Shown here: positions 1 to 11,580 of the stretch, in pieces
Layout: each line of letters opens with the position of its first letter
How positions within the stretch are numbered: position 1 is the stretch's first letter
Assembly (NCBI RefSeq): GCF_000003815.2
Contig: NC_049987.1
Coordinates: 24,965,846 to 25,029,845, forward strand
Direction: 5' to 3'
DNA: 64,000 bases
From: Branchiostoma floridae
Taxonomy: Eukaryota > Chordata > Leptocardii > Amphioxiformes > Branchiostomatidae
Translations under genes and position numbers: made by a program
Notes under the pieces: generated by a model
What the model saw: only the letters and a program-made list of their open reading frames with translations
Database searches by the model: none
Told to the model about the DNA's origin: nothing

Positions 1-925
1 CTAACACCTTGGATCATCTTGGAGTAACCTCGGTGATAACAGGAAAGCTATCGGCTACTACGAACAGTCACTATCGATGAGAAAAACTATCTATGGAGAC
101 AACACGGCACATCCGGACATTGCCGCGTCACTAAACAACCTTGGATCATCTTGGGGTGAACTCGGTGATAACAAGAAAGCTATCGGCTACTACGAACAGT
201 CACTATCGATGAGGAAAACTATCTATGGAGACAACACGGCACATCCGGACATTGCCGCGTCACTAAACAACCTTGGATCATCTTGGGGTAAACTCGGTGA
301 TCACAAGAAAGCTATCAGCTTCTGCCAACAGTCACTATCGATGAGGAAAACTATCTATGGAGACAGCACGGTGCATCCGGACATTGCCGCGTCACTACAG
401 AATCTTGGATTGGCTTGGGGTAAACTCGGTGATCACAAGAAAGCTATCAGCTTCTGCCAACAGTCACTATCGATGATGAAAACTATCTATGGAGACAACA
501 CGGCACATCCGGACATTGCCGGGTCACTATACAACCTTGGATCATCTTGGAGTAACCTCGGTGATAACAGGAAAGCTATCGGCTACTACGAACAGTCACT
601 ATCGATGAGAAAAACTATCTATGGAGACAACACGGCACATCCGGACATTGCCGCGTCACTAAACAACCTTGGATCATCTTGGGGTAAACTCGGTGATCAC
701 AAGAAAGCTATCAGCTTCTGCCAACAGTCACTATCGATGCAGAAAACTATCTATGGAGACAGCACGGTGCATCCGGACATTGCCGCGTCACTACAGAATC
801 TTGGATTGGCTTGGGGTAAACTCGGTGATCACAAGAAAGCTATCGGCTACTTCGAGCTGTCACTATCGATGATGAAAACTATCTATGGAGACAACACGGC
901 ACATCCGGACATTGCTAGGGCACTT
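1..925 (+). repeat. 132-bp coding tandem repeat with a 528-bp higher-order unit
   Basis: Units of 132 bp follow one another without gaps. Sequence at position 13 recurs almost exactly at 541, 528 bp (four units) later. Unit types run A-B-C-D then A-C-D, so a block of units was duplicated recently and unit B was lost or not copied. Confidence 0.85.
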
Positions 926-991
926 TACAACCTCCAGTTAGCATGGACTAACATTGGTGTTTATCAGAGAGCAATGGTGACAATAAAATAA
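1..991 (+). pseudogene. 3' fragment of an NTase-TPR gene (copy 1), probably damaged
   Basis: The 132-bp units encode about seven and a half 44-residue TPRs of the type (LNNLGSSW..LGD..KAI..Y..QSLSM.KTIYGDNTAHPDIA) that end the four complete genes downstream. The fragment runs off the left edge. In its first bases the TPR frame is interrupted relative to the repeat consensus (a 2-nt deficit gives an in-frame TAA at 2-4). At the 3' end the usual tail (EYRQQLQNMQRAFEV) is missing. The sequence jumps from the last TPR straight into what is 3' UTR in the other copies and stops after VTIK at 991. The join falls on a shared GCRATGG, which suggests a microhomology deletion of about 120 bp. Its distal 3' flank matches the genes at 22833 and 43546. 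It may be a pseudogene or a mis-assembled end; the rest lies outside the window. Confidence 0.75.
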
Positions 992-1763
992 AATGTGACA
1001 ACATATTTCTTATATGTGAACACTCAAAATCAAACACGTTTTCTCCTTACGCAGAACCAAATCACTGCAGTAACTCGGCAGGTTAAGTTTCGATTAGAAA
1101 ATTGTACCATTTAAGAATCTTCTGCTTCACACAGTTTAGGCTAGTAACTTATAGCTAAAGAGAATGTATGCAAGATAAAGTAAAATTTTGGGACTTAGTA
1201 AAGCATCAACTTGTAAAATGTTGGATACACTACGCATCATGCAATCAAAATGTCCTTGGAATGACCTAGAACTTGGGCGATCTTCATTTGTATTCATGTC
1301 TTTTTTTTCTGCATATACATGTAGCAGAAACAGGCCATGTACGGTGGATATGAGTTATTTGCCTCAACCTCAATCAAATTGTAACATTTTGTTCTAACCA
1401 ACATATCTCTACCCTGGGGCCATCCGGGGTCGGGCAGCTTGCACAGTTTATTCGGTAGCCCAAGACAGTCAGGCCCGCCGAGCTCCTATTAGCGCCCGGG
1501 AGCGCTAATGTGAGGTCGGCGGGCTGACTGCCTACACTATCCGAACAAAACTCGCTAGCTACCCGGTCCTGTCGGGCTCCTAGGGTAACATATCCCTGTC
1601 TCTCAAATAATGTGTCAAAAAGCACACAAGGTACAGGTAGTTTAATCAATCTTATGTACAAGATCAATGATATAACACACGTGTACAGTAAAGGATTCCA
1701 TAAAAACCTGACTGCATTCAAAAGCAAGAAATCACTTTATACATGTACATGTATGTACCAAAC
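992..1763 (+). other. 3' flank of copy 1, no gene seen
   Basis: AATAAA occurs at 982-987 and 987-992. The sequence then matches the 3' flanks of the genes at 22833 (about 28800-29390) and 43546 (about 49970-50400), after an internal deletion near position 1017. A palindromic element interrupts it at 1408-1586. Short ORFs here show no coding character. Confidence 0.6.
1408..1586. mobile_element. Palindromic MITE, about 179 bp
   Basis: Nearly the whole insert folds back on itself: the arms match imperfectly over about 87 nt and meet in a GC-rich centre. It interrupts flank sequence that is continuous at the matching sites near 29205 and 50375. AACATATC lies on both sides (1400-1407 and 1587-1594); the duplication may extend to 11 bp with one mismatch. 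The ends begin ACCCTRGG. An 8-bp duplication would suggest hAT; the superfamily is not certain. Confidence 0.75.
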
Positions 1764-1875
1764 NNNNNNNNNNNNNNNNNNNNNNNNNNNNNNNNNNNNN
1801 NNNNNNNNNNNNNNNNNNNNNNNNNNNNNNNNNNNNNNNNNNNNNNNNNNNNNNNNNNNNNNNNNNNNNNNNNNN
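1764..1875. other. Assembly gap (112 N)
   Basis: Run of N. The flank shared with the TPR genes stops here and different sequence starts on the far side, so the gap also marks a possible misjoin or insertion boundary. Confidence 0.95.
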
Positions 1876-2108
1876 TACATTTTGTACACACTATACATCA
1901 TGACCAGTCTAAATCATGTAAAAGAACATACATTGGGCCCTCTTAAGTATAACAAAATACACTTGCATACTACAATACAAGACAATGTTTTTAAGAAAAC
2001 ATGGAATGGCACTGAAATGTTAAGATAGGCATGATGGACAAGTCTCTTCAATGTTGTAAAAGAAAACTGTATCTGAGACACTTGACATGCTGTTGGGTGT
2101 CTTGGGTG

Positions 2109-5100
2109 CTACAGTTTCTTCTCCATGTTGTACCAGTCCTATAAGTACAAGCAAAATAGGGACGGACAAAAGTAGGAGTTGGCAAATCGTTTGCTCAGGC
2201 AAATTTATACATCCACATCCACACATTACAGATCTAAATTTTTAGATGCACACATTCACACACACGTAAGTGCTCACACAAACACATGCATTCACACATA
2301 AACACAACCATACACGAAAACACACATGCACATAACTGAAAAAGACGAAAATCATGGCACTGATAATGTATGGTAAATGCTGCATTGACTAATATATATA
2401 CATATATATATATCACTTATGTTTATGACTAGTCAGCTCAGTCAGATAAACTACATGTCAACTTGGCTTAAGATGTTATAATTGTCATTATGTCATACCT
2501 GTGACGCAAAAACGTTCGATACGGGTGTTCCGGAACGGGTGATAACTTTCCGTATCAAACAGGTTCTAAAGTTGTATCACACAGGCTTCCTTCGAGTAAA
2601 TCGAACTATTTCGAACGGGCTTAATACGGCACGGTTGACAATTCGAATACCGGATTCGGGCGTTAGAATTGTTGTTGTTACAATCTTTTGTTCGAGGACA
2701 CAACATTTTCTCAACTTCTGGTGCATTTCGCATCTAAATATGTGTTTTCTCAGGTAAGTATGACATAAATAAAATACAACACGGTGTATTCCGCATCACC
2801 CTCGGTCCCAGCCCTCCCGCGGGTCGGATCACCCTCCGGCCTTCGGTAATAAATAATTTCATGGAGACTCAAAGATGGAAAACAACGGGACTCACTCTGC
2901 AGCCAGTGGCCCACCCCGTGAACCAGCCGCCGAACCCGTGGGTGATGACGTAACCCTGACGCTCGTACAGGCGGACAGCACGGTTATTCTGCTTCACCCA
3001 CAGGAACATCGTCTGTAGGTGCGGGGGTGGGGCAACAAATGGTCGAAGAAAAAAAAGAGTAGAATGGATGAATCATTGAACGACAATTGTACACGGTACA
3101 AGTATGGAAGCAACTATTACACAAAGTAACTATTACACATCTAATTACATGTACTATAACAATAAAGGCTAGGTGTAAATTTTGATATAATGTTTCAATC
3201 GAGTGGGGCTAATCACGAGTGCCGGTATTTTTTCTAATATCAATAGCCTTTTATATATTTGCTTGTTTTTGCATTGTGGCAATTGTTGCAATTGAAGATA
3301 TGTTTAAATCTGTCTGTAGGATCTAGTCTCTTAAAATCTGATGAGTGATGTACTTGATTCGAGAAGATCAGGTCAAGATTCAGATGTAGAACGTGCAGAT
3401 TCAAAAATAGCATCTTACCTTTTAGTGAATTTTAACTACTGTTTAAGAAATGTCTCATAACACTTTACAGCCATGTAAGCATACAACGGCATTTACATGT
3501 GTGCGCACGTGTTTACAACGGCATGTACATGTGTGTGCGCACGTGTTTACAACGGCATGTACATGTGTGTGCGCACGTGTTTACAACGGCATGTACATGT
3601 GTGTGCGCACGTGTTTACAACGGCATGTACATGTGTGTGCGCACGTGTTTACAACGGCATGTACATGTGTGTGCGCACGTGTTTACATCGGCATGTACAT
3701 GTGTGTGCGCACGTGTTTACAACGGCATGTACATGTGTGTGCGCACGTGTTTACAACGGCATGTACATGTGTGTGCGCACGTGTTTACAACGGCATGTAC
3801 ATGTGTGTGCGCACGTGTTTACAACGGCATGTACATGTGTGTGCGCACGTGTTTACAACGGCATGTACATGTGTGTGCGCACGTGTTTACATCGGCATGT
3901 ACATGTGTGTGCGCACGTGTTTACAACGGCATGTACACGTGTGTGCGCACGTGTTTACAACGGCATGTACATGTGTGTGCGCACGTGTTTACATCGGCAT
4001 GTACATGTGTGTGCGCACGTGTTTACAACGGCATGTACATGTGTGTGCGCACGTGTTTATTGCGAATGAACCAGTCAGTTATTCATTCAACAGGCCCTCA
4101 GTGGTGCCTATTAGAGCATTCGCACGAATTTCATGAAACGCATACGCATATTATGAAAAACATTCGAATCACACGTCATGGAGGCTAGACCTCCAGGTAA
4201 CCAAATAGCAATTTCTCAAGCAACTGGAACCGAACAGACGTTTCAGAGAACATTCCGACCGGGCCCCGGCCGTTTGGACATGTGATGATGACGTAAGCCT
4301 TAAAGGGAAACGAACTTCATCTTTATCTACACAAATGGACCTTAGCAAAAGCAACTTGTACCAAGTAGGTTCTATTGGAAGAAGCTCCCTGCTTGTACAT
4401 CTAGCACATCCTGCCTACCGTGCATCCGCGTCGTCTCGCCTCGGAATCGGCCCTCTCCATGAGCGCCTTGCCGATGCCCTTCCCGCGGTACTCCGCATCC
4501 ACCCCCACCGTGTCCACAAAGCACTCCGTAGCGGCGATTCGGGGGTTTCCAAAGGCAAACAGCATACACATGACCCTGCAAGAAACGGGACGACTTACTT
4601 CAGAACGAAAAGTATAGCTATATCTACTCTCCAAGCAGAGGTTAGGCTCAGGCTGTTTTTTAACGGTTTTTTTAGTCGTTTTTATCGGGCTTTCTATTTT
4701 GTATTGTATCTTGCTGTGTCAAAACGGCCGGACACAGCGAAAAAAATGACAATATAGAAAGCCCGATGAAAACGACTAAAAAAAACGTTAAAAAACAGCC
4801 GGAGCCTAACCTCTGCCTTGGAGAGTAAGCTATATCCCCTCCGCGGATATCCTGGACCCTCTTCCCCGGTCCTTGTTCTGCACGTGTCTGCTCTTGCTTC
4901 CCTTCCTTATACCCCCCCCCCCCCTACATTCCTAGACACCACCTGTCTTGTTTCACCAGTATTTAAATAGATTAATCTGTTTACGCTTTCTCCAATCACG
5001 TGAGGGACTACTTGATCAAAATATGACATGAAACGCACCAAACTACATAAGACGTAGAATAGAAGAGAATAGAATAGTTGTGGCCATTATTTGTGCATAA

Positions 5101-6858
5101 TTTTTCGTATACATTTCTATTTTTCGTTCCCACAAACAGCCCGACCGGGCCCCGGTTTGGAAATGTGACGTTACACGTTAGCCTAAGCAGGAACCCATGA
5201 TGTAATAAAGTTTCCTACCCAAAAGTGCCCCCACATCCAATATGTGACAAGGTCTCGCAACATCTGAAATCCTCCATCTCTCTGTAGCAGGGCAAAGCGA
5301 AAGAAACATGTACAGTGGTTTACATGGTGCCAAATAAATCTTATTACAGTTCGACGACATCATACCTTTGCCAAACGATGTAAGCCTTTTTGAGTAACGT
5401 ATTAAACAGCTGTTTTTTTTAATCCAATAAGGTCCTCACTTGCATATAACAGCAACTCTCAATTCCGCCGGGTGCCATAATACCGCCAGATGAGAAACAT
5501 TACACGAATGTAAAGTGATGGTGGAAGGGGGTCATACACAGAGAAATGTACCAATGCAGCAGCACGAATCCTCAGGTACAATTTTCAGAAGGCCTCTTTA
5601 ATGTTTTCTTGATGTGGTCGGGTTATAGCACACGGCGAAATTGTGAGAGTTGATATTATTTGAAATTGTCTACAGTATGAAACCCTCTGCATAGTAAATT
5701 AGTCCGTTGTAGGATTGTTTTATATGATTTGTATCTGAAAATGTTTATTTTTACTCCTTAACGTGATAATTCTGCAAAATAATGTGAAAATAACAGGGCT
5801 ATTTTGAAAATATTGCCTTGATATTCCTAAATTACTCTCCAAATAGAGATTCGGCTTCGGATCCTTTTGACCTGTTTTAGGCGTTTTTGTCGGGCTTTCT
5901 ACTCTGTACAGTTTTCTTTATCTTCCCGCCAAACAAGACACAAAGAAAACAGTACAATGTAGAAAGCCCAAGTATCCCTAAATACCCTGTTTTTAAAGAC
6001 AACGGATATACGTTATCCCGCGGATAAAGGTGAACTAGCGTGAGAGGAAACTGACTTGTCGTCATGGAACTTGATGACCATCGCTCCCGCCAGCTTGCCG
6101 TGGTACAGGGCCACGTAGTATCTGTGCCAGAGCTGCGGGGATCGGTCCAGTATACTGGTGGTCAGCTCAATGGCGGCTTCCATTCTACAGCATGAAATAC
6201 ATATTATATGACAATGAAGTTTATTGCATATTCATGCCCTCCTAGGGCTAAATGCAGTAAGTCGCATATAAAGAGTCTGATAAATAAGCTATTCTATGTT
6301 CTACTTACTACTATATTTCTACATGTTTCCTCCCTCTTCTTAAAACATGTGAAGACGAACTTACAGAGTTCTTCTATCAAATCATAGTTAACTGATGACA
6401 TTATATATTTGAAAAAGTCTTCTTTTGTTAGTTGTGCATATTTCTGTTTTGCAAGCGTAGTACTATTAACAAAGGTATTGCGTATATCTTTGTACAGTGA
6501 GCATTCTAGAAGAAAGTGCACTTCATCTTCTATATACCTATAGTTCTTATCACAAAACATACATAATCTATCATTTGGAGGAGTTCGGGTGTATCTACCA
6601 GCTTAAAACCAGAAAGGTAAAATTCTCAGGAAAATGTTTACCTTCACATGGTCTAGTCTAACAAACTATTGCTCTGTTCATTTTTAAAAACACATTCATA
6701 CATTTATGGCGACCAGCCCTCCGGCCCTCTCCTAGCTGCCAGCTAATTGCTACATAATGTAATAGAACACCACAGAGTGTCTGCTGTGCCTACAGTGACC
6801 ATGACCAGCTCACTTCGTCAATATGAAACCCCGAGTCATTTTCACCTTGCTAAAAATT

Positions 6859-6897
<39 letters not shown>

Positions 6898-7076
6898 TAA
6901 CGGTTAACCGGTTATGCGATGCAAACGTACGAACAACCGTCGTAAGTCTTACCGACTCTTTCTGACCGCGTATTTCACTTTATCGTGAAAGGCCTCCATA
7001 ACAACCCGATTAGCGAACTCGACGTCCTGCGCTTCCATCCTCCTGATGTGTATGGGGCCTTGCTCAGCCCCTGGTG
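2109..7076 (-). CDS. GNAT-family N-acetyltransferase, five visible exons
   Basis: Exons on the minus strand are 7076-6953, 6184-6056, 4575-4419, 3012-2896 and 2138-2109 (stop). All have GT-AG borders and the phases join without a break (2, 2, 0, 0), giving about 184 residues, normal for a single GNAT domain. The first exon has the beta-1/alpha-1 start (IHIRRMEAQDVEFANRVV), the second ALYHGKLAGAMVIKF, and the third the acetyl-CoA-binding motif A (VDAEYRGKGIGKALMERAD, with R-G-K-G-I-G contacting the pyrophosphate). The fourth has motif B (LWVKQNNRAVRLYERQGY); the last 30-nt exon encodes DWYNMEKKL. GNATs move an acetyl group from acetyl-CoA to an amine; the substrate cannot be read from sequence. 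The initiator exon upstream of 7076 was not found; an internal Met (RRMEAQD) is a fallback start. The 3' UTR falls in low-complexity sequence and the N run. Confidence 0.85.
2497..2850 (-). mobile_element. Truncated copy of a palindrome-ended MITE
   Basis: Reverse-complement relative of the element at 24183-24597: both contain the AACACGGTGTATTCCG palindrome arm and, at the other end, a GTCACAGGTA-type terminus. Here only one arm of the palindrome is present. It lies in the last GNAT intron. Confidence 0.65.
3478..4060. repeat. 34-bp minisatellite, about 17 units
   Basis: Near-perfect tandem copies of a 34-bp unit built from ACAACGGCATGTACATG followed by TGTGTGCGCACGTGTTT. Each unit is mostly alternating purine/pyrimidine and carries CACGTG (E-box-like), GCGC and ACATGT palindromes. 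A few units read ACATCGG instead of ACAACGG. It sits in an intron of the GNAT gene. Because 34 is not a multiple of three, all three forward frames stay open across it. Confidence 0.95.
4624..4827. mobile_element. Palindromic MITE of the CTCCAAGCAGAGGTT family
   Basis: A 204-bp inverted repeat whose ends read CTACTCTCCAAGCAGAGG and its complement, with a T-rich stem. It is flanked by the 8-bp duplication AGCTATAT (4616-4623, 4828-4835). An 8-bp duplication is typical of hAT elements. Related ends occur in intron 3 of all four NTase-TPR genes and at 62480-62663; single ends or fragments lie near 5832, 8270, 37780 and 37890. Confidence 0.85.
5974..6047. mobile_element. Partial MITE arm, same family as 51773-51981
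   Basis: The stretch from the CCCTGTTTTTAAAGACAACG side to GGATAAAGGTGAACTAG matches one arm of the full palindromic element at 51773-51981. It ends just before GNAT exon 6056-6184, and a broken CTCCAAATAGAG element precedes it at about 5832. Confidence 0.6.
6230..6660 (-). mobile_element. LINE 3' fragment (zinc-knuckle tail)
   Basis: Minus-strand translation gives RTPPNDRLCMFCDK, then EDEVHFLLECSLYKDIR. This C-x-x-C...H...C arrangement is found after the reverse transcriptase domain of many non-LTR retrotransposons. No reverse transcriptase core is present, so it is a 5'-truncated copy in a GNAT intron. The clade is not determined. Confidence 0.65.
6861..6896. repeat. (TG)18 microsatellite
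   Basis: Uninterrupted TG dinucleotides just downstream, in the minus-strand sense, of GNAT exon 7076-6953. Confidence 0.95.
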
Positions 7077-7194
7077 CTGAGAACAGGAAAATAAACATGA
7101 CAATGAAATCATAGTTGATCTCATCTATAGCTGGCTAGTCTAATAGGCATGTAGGCTTGCACAGCCGAATTGATGTAACACGATTAGGGATATA

Positions 7195-7670
7195 CAGTCA
7201 AAACTGCCCAAGACGACCATCCGGGGGACCGGACAAAAGCGGTCGATTTTGACAGGTGGTCGGTTAGAAGAGTATCGACTCACAACATGCCCGATGCATA
7301 CTTTAAATGGTTTCCGTTGTGTTTAACGGCAAATAGCAAGCACACGCACGTGCATCCGCCGCTATCTTTATTTTGAACATAACATCTTAATGGTAGTCAA
7401 AATCCGACGCAAACTGGCCGAATTCGGCACAAAATCGCGCTAGTTTATATCATTGAAAATCGATGACACCTCTAGATTTGAAAATGAGGCGGTCGTTATG
7501 GGCAGGGATTTGGTCCCAACTTTTTTTGGCGGTCGCGTTGGCCAGGTGGTCGTTGTGAAGAGGTTGCTGAATGCTTACGTCAATGGGGAAAATTTTCGGG
7601 ACCAATAACAAGCGGTCGTATTAGCCGGGTGTTTGCTAAGAAGAGGTGGTCGCTTGGGCAGGTTTGACTG
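7195..7670. mobile_element. TA-flanked non-autonomous DNA transposon, 476 bp
   Basis: Terminal inverted repeats CAGTCAAAACTGCCCAAG and CTTGGGCAGGTTTGACTG bound the element and TA lies directly on each side (7193-7194, 7671-7672). A TA target and CAGTCAAA-type ends fit the Tc1/mariner superfamily. There is no transposase ORF, so it is a MITE-like derivative. It lies upstream of the visible GNAT exons. Confidence 0.85.
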
Positions 7671-9030
7671 TAGTCGGCGAGCTAGTTACGTTTCGTTGGG
7701 GCATTCCTCACCCCAGAAGAGAGTGTTATTGTCATAGATTTTGTATCAATGAATTCATACTCCAGCCGCAATCTGCCGACCATTTTGTTGAATTCCAATT
7801 TCGGTGAATTACGCGATGTGTGTTTTTTTACAACAGCATGACACTAACCCCGTAAAGACCCCATTTATGCATTCCCTATACATGTACATGTAACTGAGTT
7901 TAAAGAGTAATCTTCGTCTTGAAGTCACAATATCAAGTATTTCTGGTTGTCAGTGCCAGATAACGAAGTACAAACCTGTTTGAAAGCGTGACCGAGTTGT
8001 CCCGGGCTGCAGTGTCACAGCGCTGGCCGCAACAGTCTCTGTGGGGTCCATATCTCAAAGTCTTTCTGATGTGATATACCTTTATCTGTGCGGTAAACGA
8101 CATATGTACAGCAAGTTTGCAGTTTGAACCCACCGTCCGTCAACTGGATTTGACATATTTCAGGCGTCTTTCTATTTTGTCCGTTGGCTAGTGGACCTGA
8201 CAAATTAAAAATCCCAACCAAAACGCATAAAAAGATGTTTAAAATAACCTCCTTGTTACAACCAACCGAGTCTAACATCTGCTTGGAGAGTATTACATTC
8301 GCCCGACGGGTCGTTCGCTATCCATTGTCACACAAGCATTACGTCACTGCCCGACTAGGCCAAGCTTCGGAAGGGATATACATTGGTATTCTCTACCAGG
8401 CTATTTACGCTATTATAGGAAAAATAATTTACCAGGGGAGTTTTGCTACCAGAGGGTTTGGCCGGCCGCGCAACCTTAGCGTGGACTGACTCCCCTGGCC
8501 AATTTCCCGTTCAGTTCTTTGCCGAATTCTGCGATCCCCGTACCCCGCCTGGTTGAATCTAGGTCATCTAGGATATTATCACTGGCTGTATAACGTTACT
8601 CACTGACCTTTAAGTAATAGTTTACGTGGTCCCAGTACTTCAGCTGGTCTTTATGCAGATTATTTGCAAACTGTGACGCTTCTAGATCCGAATCCCTGCG
8701 ACGTACGCGGAAAATGAAACGTACCGTAGTCTGACGGTCTGCCTCGGAGCTTCCCCTCAGTATGTGACAAGTACTTTACTTCCGGCTTTGCGCAATGCGA
8801 CATATGCCGTCCTAGCGGTCGACCCAGGGTCAAACAGGGGGCAAGTTGTTGTATAGCTGTAAGTGCATAAACATTTAGTGATCGCGGATTTCACGGTGAT
8901 CGCGGATTTCACGGTGAACGCTTCACTGCGAAAATTTTCTGACCACCGACCCCCTTGTCTTCTGAGTTAAGTACTACAGGTACGTAGTACCAAAGGAAAG
9001 GACAGAAGAAGAAGACAGGTACGTACTATA
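7671..9030. other. Spacer between GNAT and the first complete NTase-TPR gene
   Basis: No convincing gene. A single CTCCAAGCAGATGTT-type end occurs at about 8265-8290. An open minus-strand stretch ending near 8612 at a possible donor (TTAAAG|gtcagt) could be an untranslated or partial 5' exon of the GNAT gene, but it has no ATG. An 18-bp unit (GTGATCGCGGATTTCACG) is repeated twice near 8878-8915. Confidence 0.5.
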
Positions 9031-9031
9031 G

Positions 9032-9126
9032 ATCAAACAGGTCCGCAGTTTCACAGCGGTGATGTGTGAGTGTGTGTCAATGTGTACTTAGCGAGGTCTC
9101 CAATGTACAACTCCCAAGTACCCAAA
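9032..9126 (+). promoter_or_regulatory. Class A 5' flank of NTase-TPR gene 1
   Basis: ATCAAACAGGTC, then GTTTCACAGCGGTGAT and a CCCAAGyAyCCAAAATG start context, are shared with the gene at 30591 (30488-30590) but not with the genes at 22833 and 43546. It is presumably 5' UTR and proximal promoter. No TATA box is evident. Confidence 0.55.
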
Positions 9127-11522
9127 ATGTTGCGAGTCTGTCAGAAACTTCGTGCGGCTGACGCCAAGAGTAAGAGACTCGGACTGGTGCGTACGGAGAC
9201 AGACTACCTCCGTGCCCTGCTGGACGCCATGGCGGACATGGACAGGTATGCGGAAGTGGAGGTGCTCAAAACTCTGGGCGACGTGAACTTGGAAAAGGGA
9301 AGACTCGAGAAGAACCCGGAGAAGTTTGACAGAGCCATGGTGCTGTACAGGACCGCACTGCTCCGGGGTAAAGACGCAGGTGTGGGAGACAGTCTAGAAT
9401 ACCGTTACCACTATGCAGAAAAACTAAGGTTAGGAAAGGAGTCAACCGCTACAAGTAGTTACGAGCCCCTTTCTAACGCTAAGAGAATGCCTTCGCTCGC
9501 TAAAGTAGCAGAGAAGTTCCAACACCTGGACAGAAGATTGACTGCTGGTGGCAACAACGAGTGTTTACTGATTCAGGAATATACCAAGTTAGTGGTAGAA
9601 GGGATCGTGAACGACGACAACACGTTAGAGGTGGAAGCGATCAAGAGTCTCGGTGACGTGTACCTGAAAAGAGGAACAGAAACTAGAGACGCGCCATGTT
9701 TGACTAAAGCCACCGCTCTGTACAACACTGCGCTGTCAAGGTGTGAGGGGGTACAGGGTACAGCGTCACTCATTCATCGCTTACTGTACACAGCAAAAAT
9801 CAGAGAAGAAACCATGAGGAATGGGAATAAGGTAATAATCATTCATTCCCATTTCATTCTGCACAATCATGAAAGCTCCTAGATTCAACCCACAATGAAA
9901 TTAAAAATTCATCTTTGTCGGACTTAAGAATGTGTTGCATGAAATCGTTAGATCTCATTAGTCTCTCGTCATGTTGTTTGCTAATAATGATAGATTGTAA
10001 TGTTTTTTTGTGTCATTGTCGCTACTGAAGAGTCGTAGGCACAGAGTACAACAACAGGGTCACGTGCGGTCACGGGACTTTCCAGTGACGTCACCCAACA
10101 CTGATGTCATCGGTGACTCAAAAGGTCAACGGTCTGATAGGTAAGCACAGCAGTGGTCATGTTTGCTTTGTCGCTAGCACTACAAGTAACAAACGAGAGT
10201 AGTTGCTGTTTACATCCATGCTGGATATTAAAGAAAGGATTAATTTTAAAACCGATTTCTTGTATGTGTTGTTGTGTATTCAAGTCTTGTTACCTTCGCC
10301 AAGAAGATTAAATTTTGGGTAGCGTTTGTATGTCTGTATGTCTGTAGAAGACCAGCATAACTCGAGAACGCCTGAATGGATTGTGTTGACATTTGGTATG
10401 TGGGTAGGTCTTGAGAAGACCTGGAAACGATTAGATTTTGGGGCCCCTAGCGGCCTGTTACGGTACTGCAGTGGAACTTTCTGGTTTGATATCTTAAGTT
10501 CTGAACATGCTGTGGCTATGATTTTTGAGTGGTAGATAGCTCTTGCTCTTGATGCCGAGAGTAAGTGGTGTAGGTTTTGGCCTCCTAGTGACTTGTTTTG
10601 GAACTGCAGGGCAGGTTTAGAGTCAGACTTTAAAAGGGAATAACTCAAGAAGGGGTTAAATGATTGTTATGATTTTTGGTATGTAGATAGCTTAAGTGAT
10701 GCTTCATATAATGATTTTGCAAATTGGTATCTAATTTGCATAATTAATTAGGAAATTTTGTGAACACGTCAGTTCCATTATGGGACCATTGTAATATGTG
10801 ACATTTGTAACTGAGAAGGAGAAGAATATTGATTGATATATATTTAGCAAAATAAAGACCTAATTTGCATAATGGATGAGAAAATGCTATAATTTCATTT
10901 TGGTAAATGACAGGAACTTGTTACTTGTAGCATTTGGAAGTTATGTACAGGTGAACATCGTTGAACATTAAGTATGCAAATGAGGATCTCATTTGCATAA
11001 ATTATCAGAAAATACGATAAAAGCCTTCTTTCTTAACATAGATTGTGTACTTCTGTTGTCTGGTGGAGGAGATGATCAACTGATATAATTTCTGCAAATG
11101 AGAACCTTATTTGCATAATCAATGGCAAACACAATTAATATAACAGCAGTTGTAGAGAAAGATTAGGATCATTTGGCGAAGGTATGGGGTCATGGAACTC
11201 TAGTTTATTACATTCTACTACGCATTTCCAGAAAGAAATTACCCCTTGACTTTGAATAACGGATGATGTATAGCCCTGATACTGTTATCGACACCTGTAC
11301 CATCCTCGTCCCTTCAGGTCTTACCAGGAGCACCTGGCTACAGGGGACCGCGCACTGGCTGATGGGAAGCTGGACGAGGCAGAACAGAACTTTGCGTCTG
11401 CTCTCAGACTGATTCACTGTGCGTCATTTCATTGTGACATAATCTCCAAGCAGAGGTTATGTCAATTAGGATTTTACCATGACCAATATTGACCGACGGA
11501 GGAGGGCATGGTTAATATTGAC

Positions 11523-11580
<58 letters not shown>

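Noticed and set aside
1-925. CRISPR-like direct repeats
   Set aside because: Units are contiguous, protein-coding and lack unique spacers; the genome is eukaryotic.
3450-4188. Three long overlapping forward ORFs (190-229 codons) rich in Cys, Val and His
   Set aside because: They arise from a 34-bp minisatellite open in every frame; no splice or family support.
8015-8278. Minus-strand ORF with a hydrophobic start resembling a signal peptide
   Set aside because: Its start lies in a CTCCAAGCAG-family transposon end and it has no recognisable family; not enough support.
9070-9126. Upstream in-frame ATG as start of gene 1
   Set aside because: Not conserved in the other three paralogues, whereas MLRVCQKL is.
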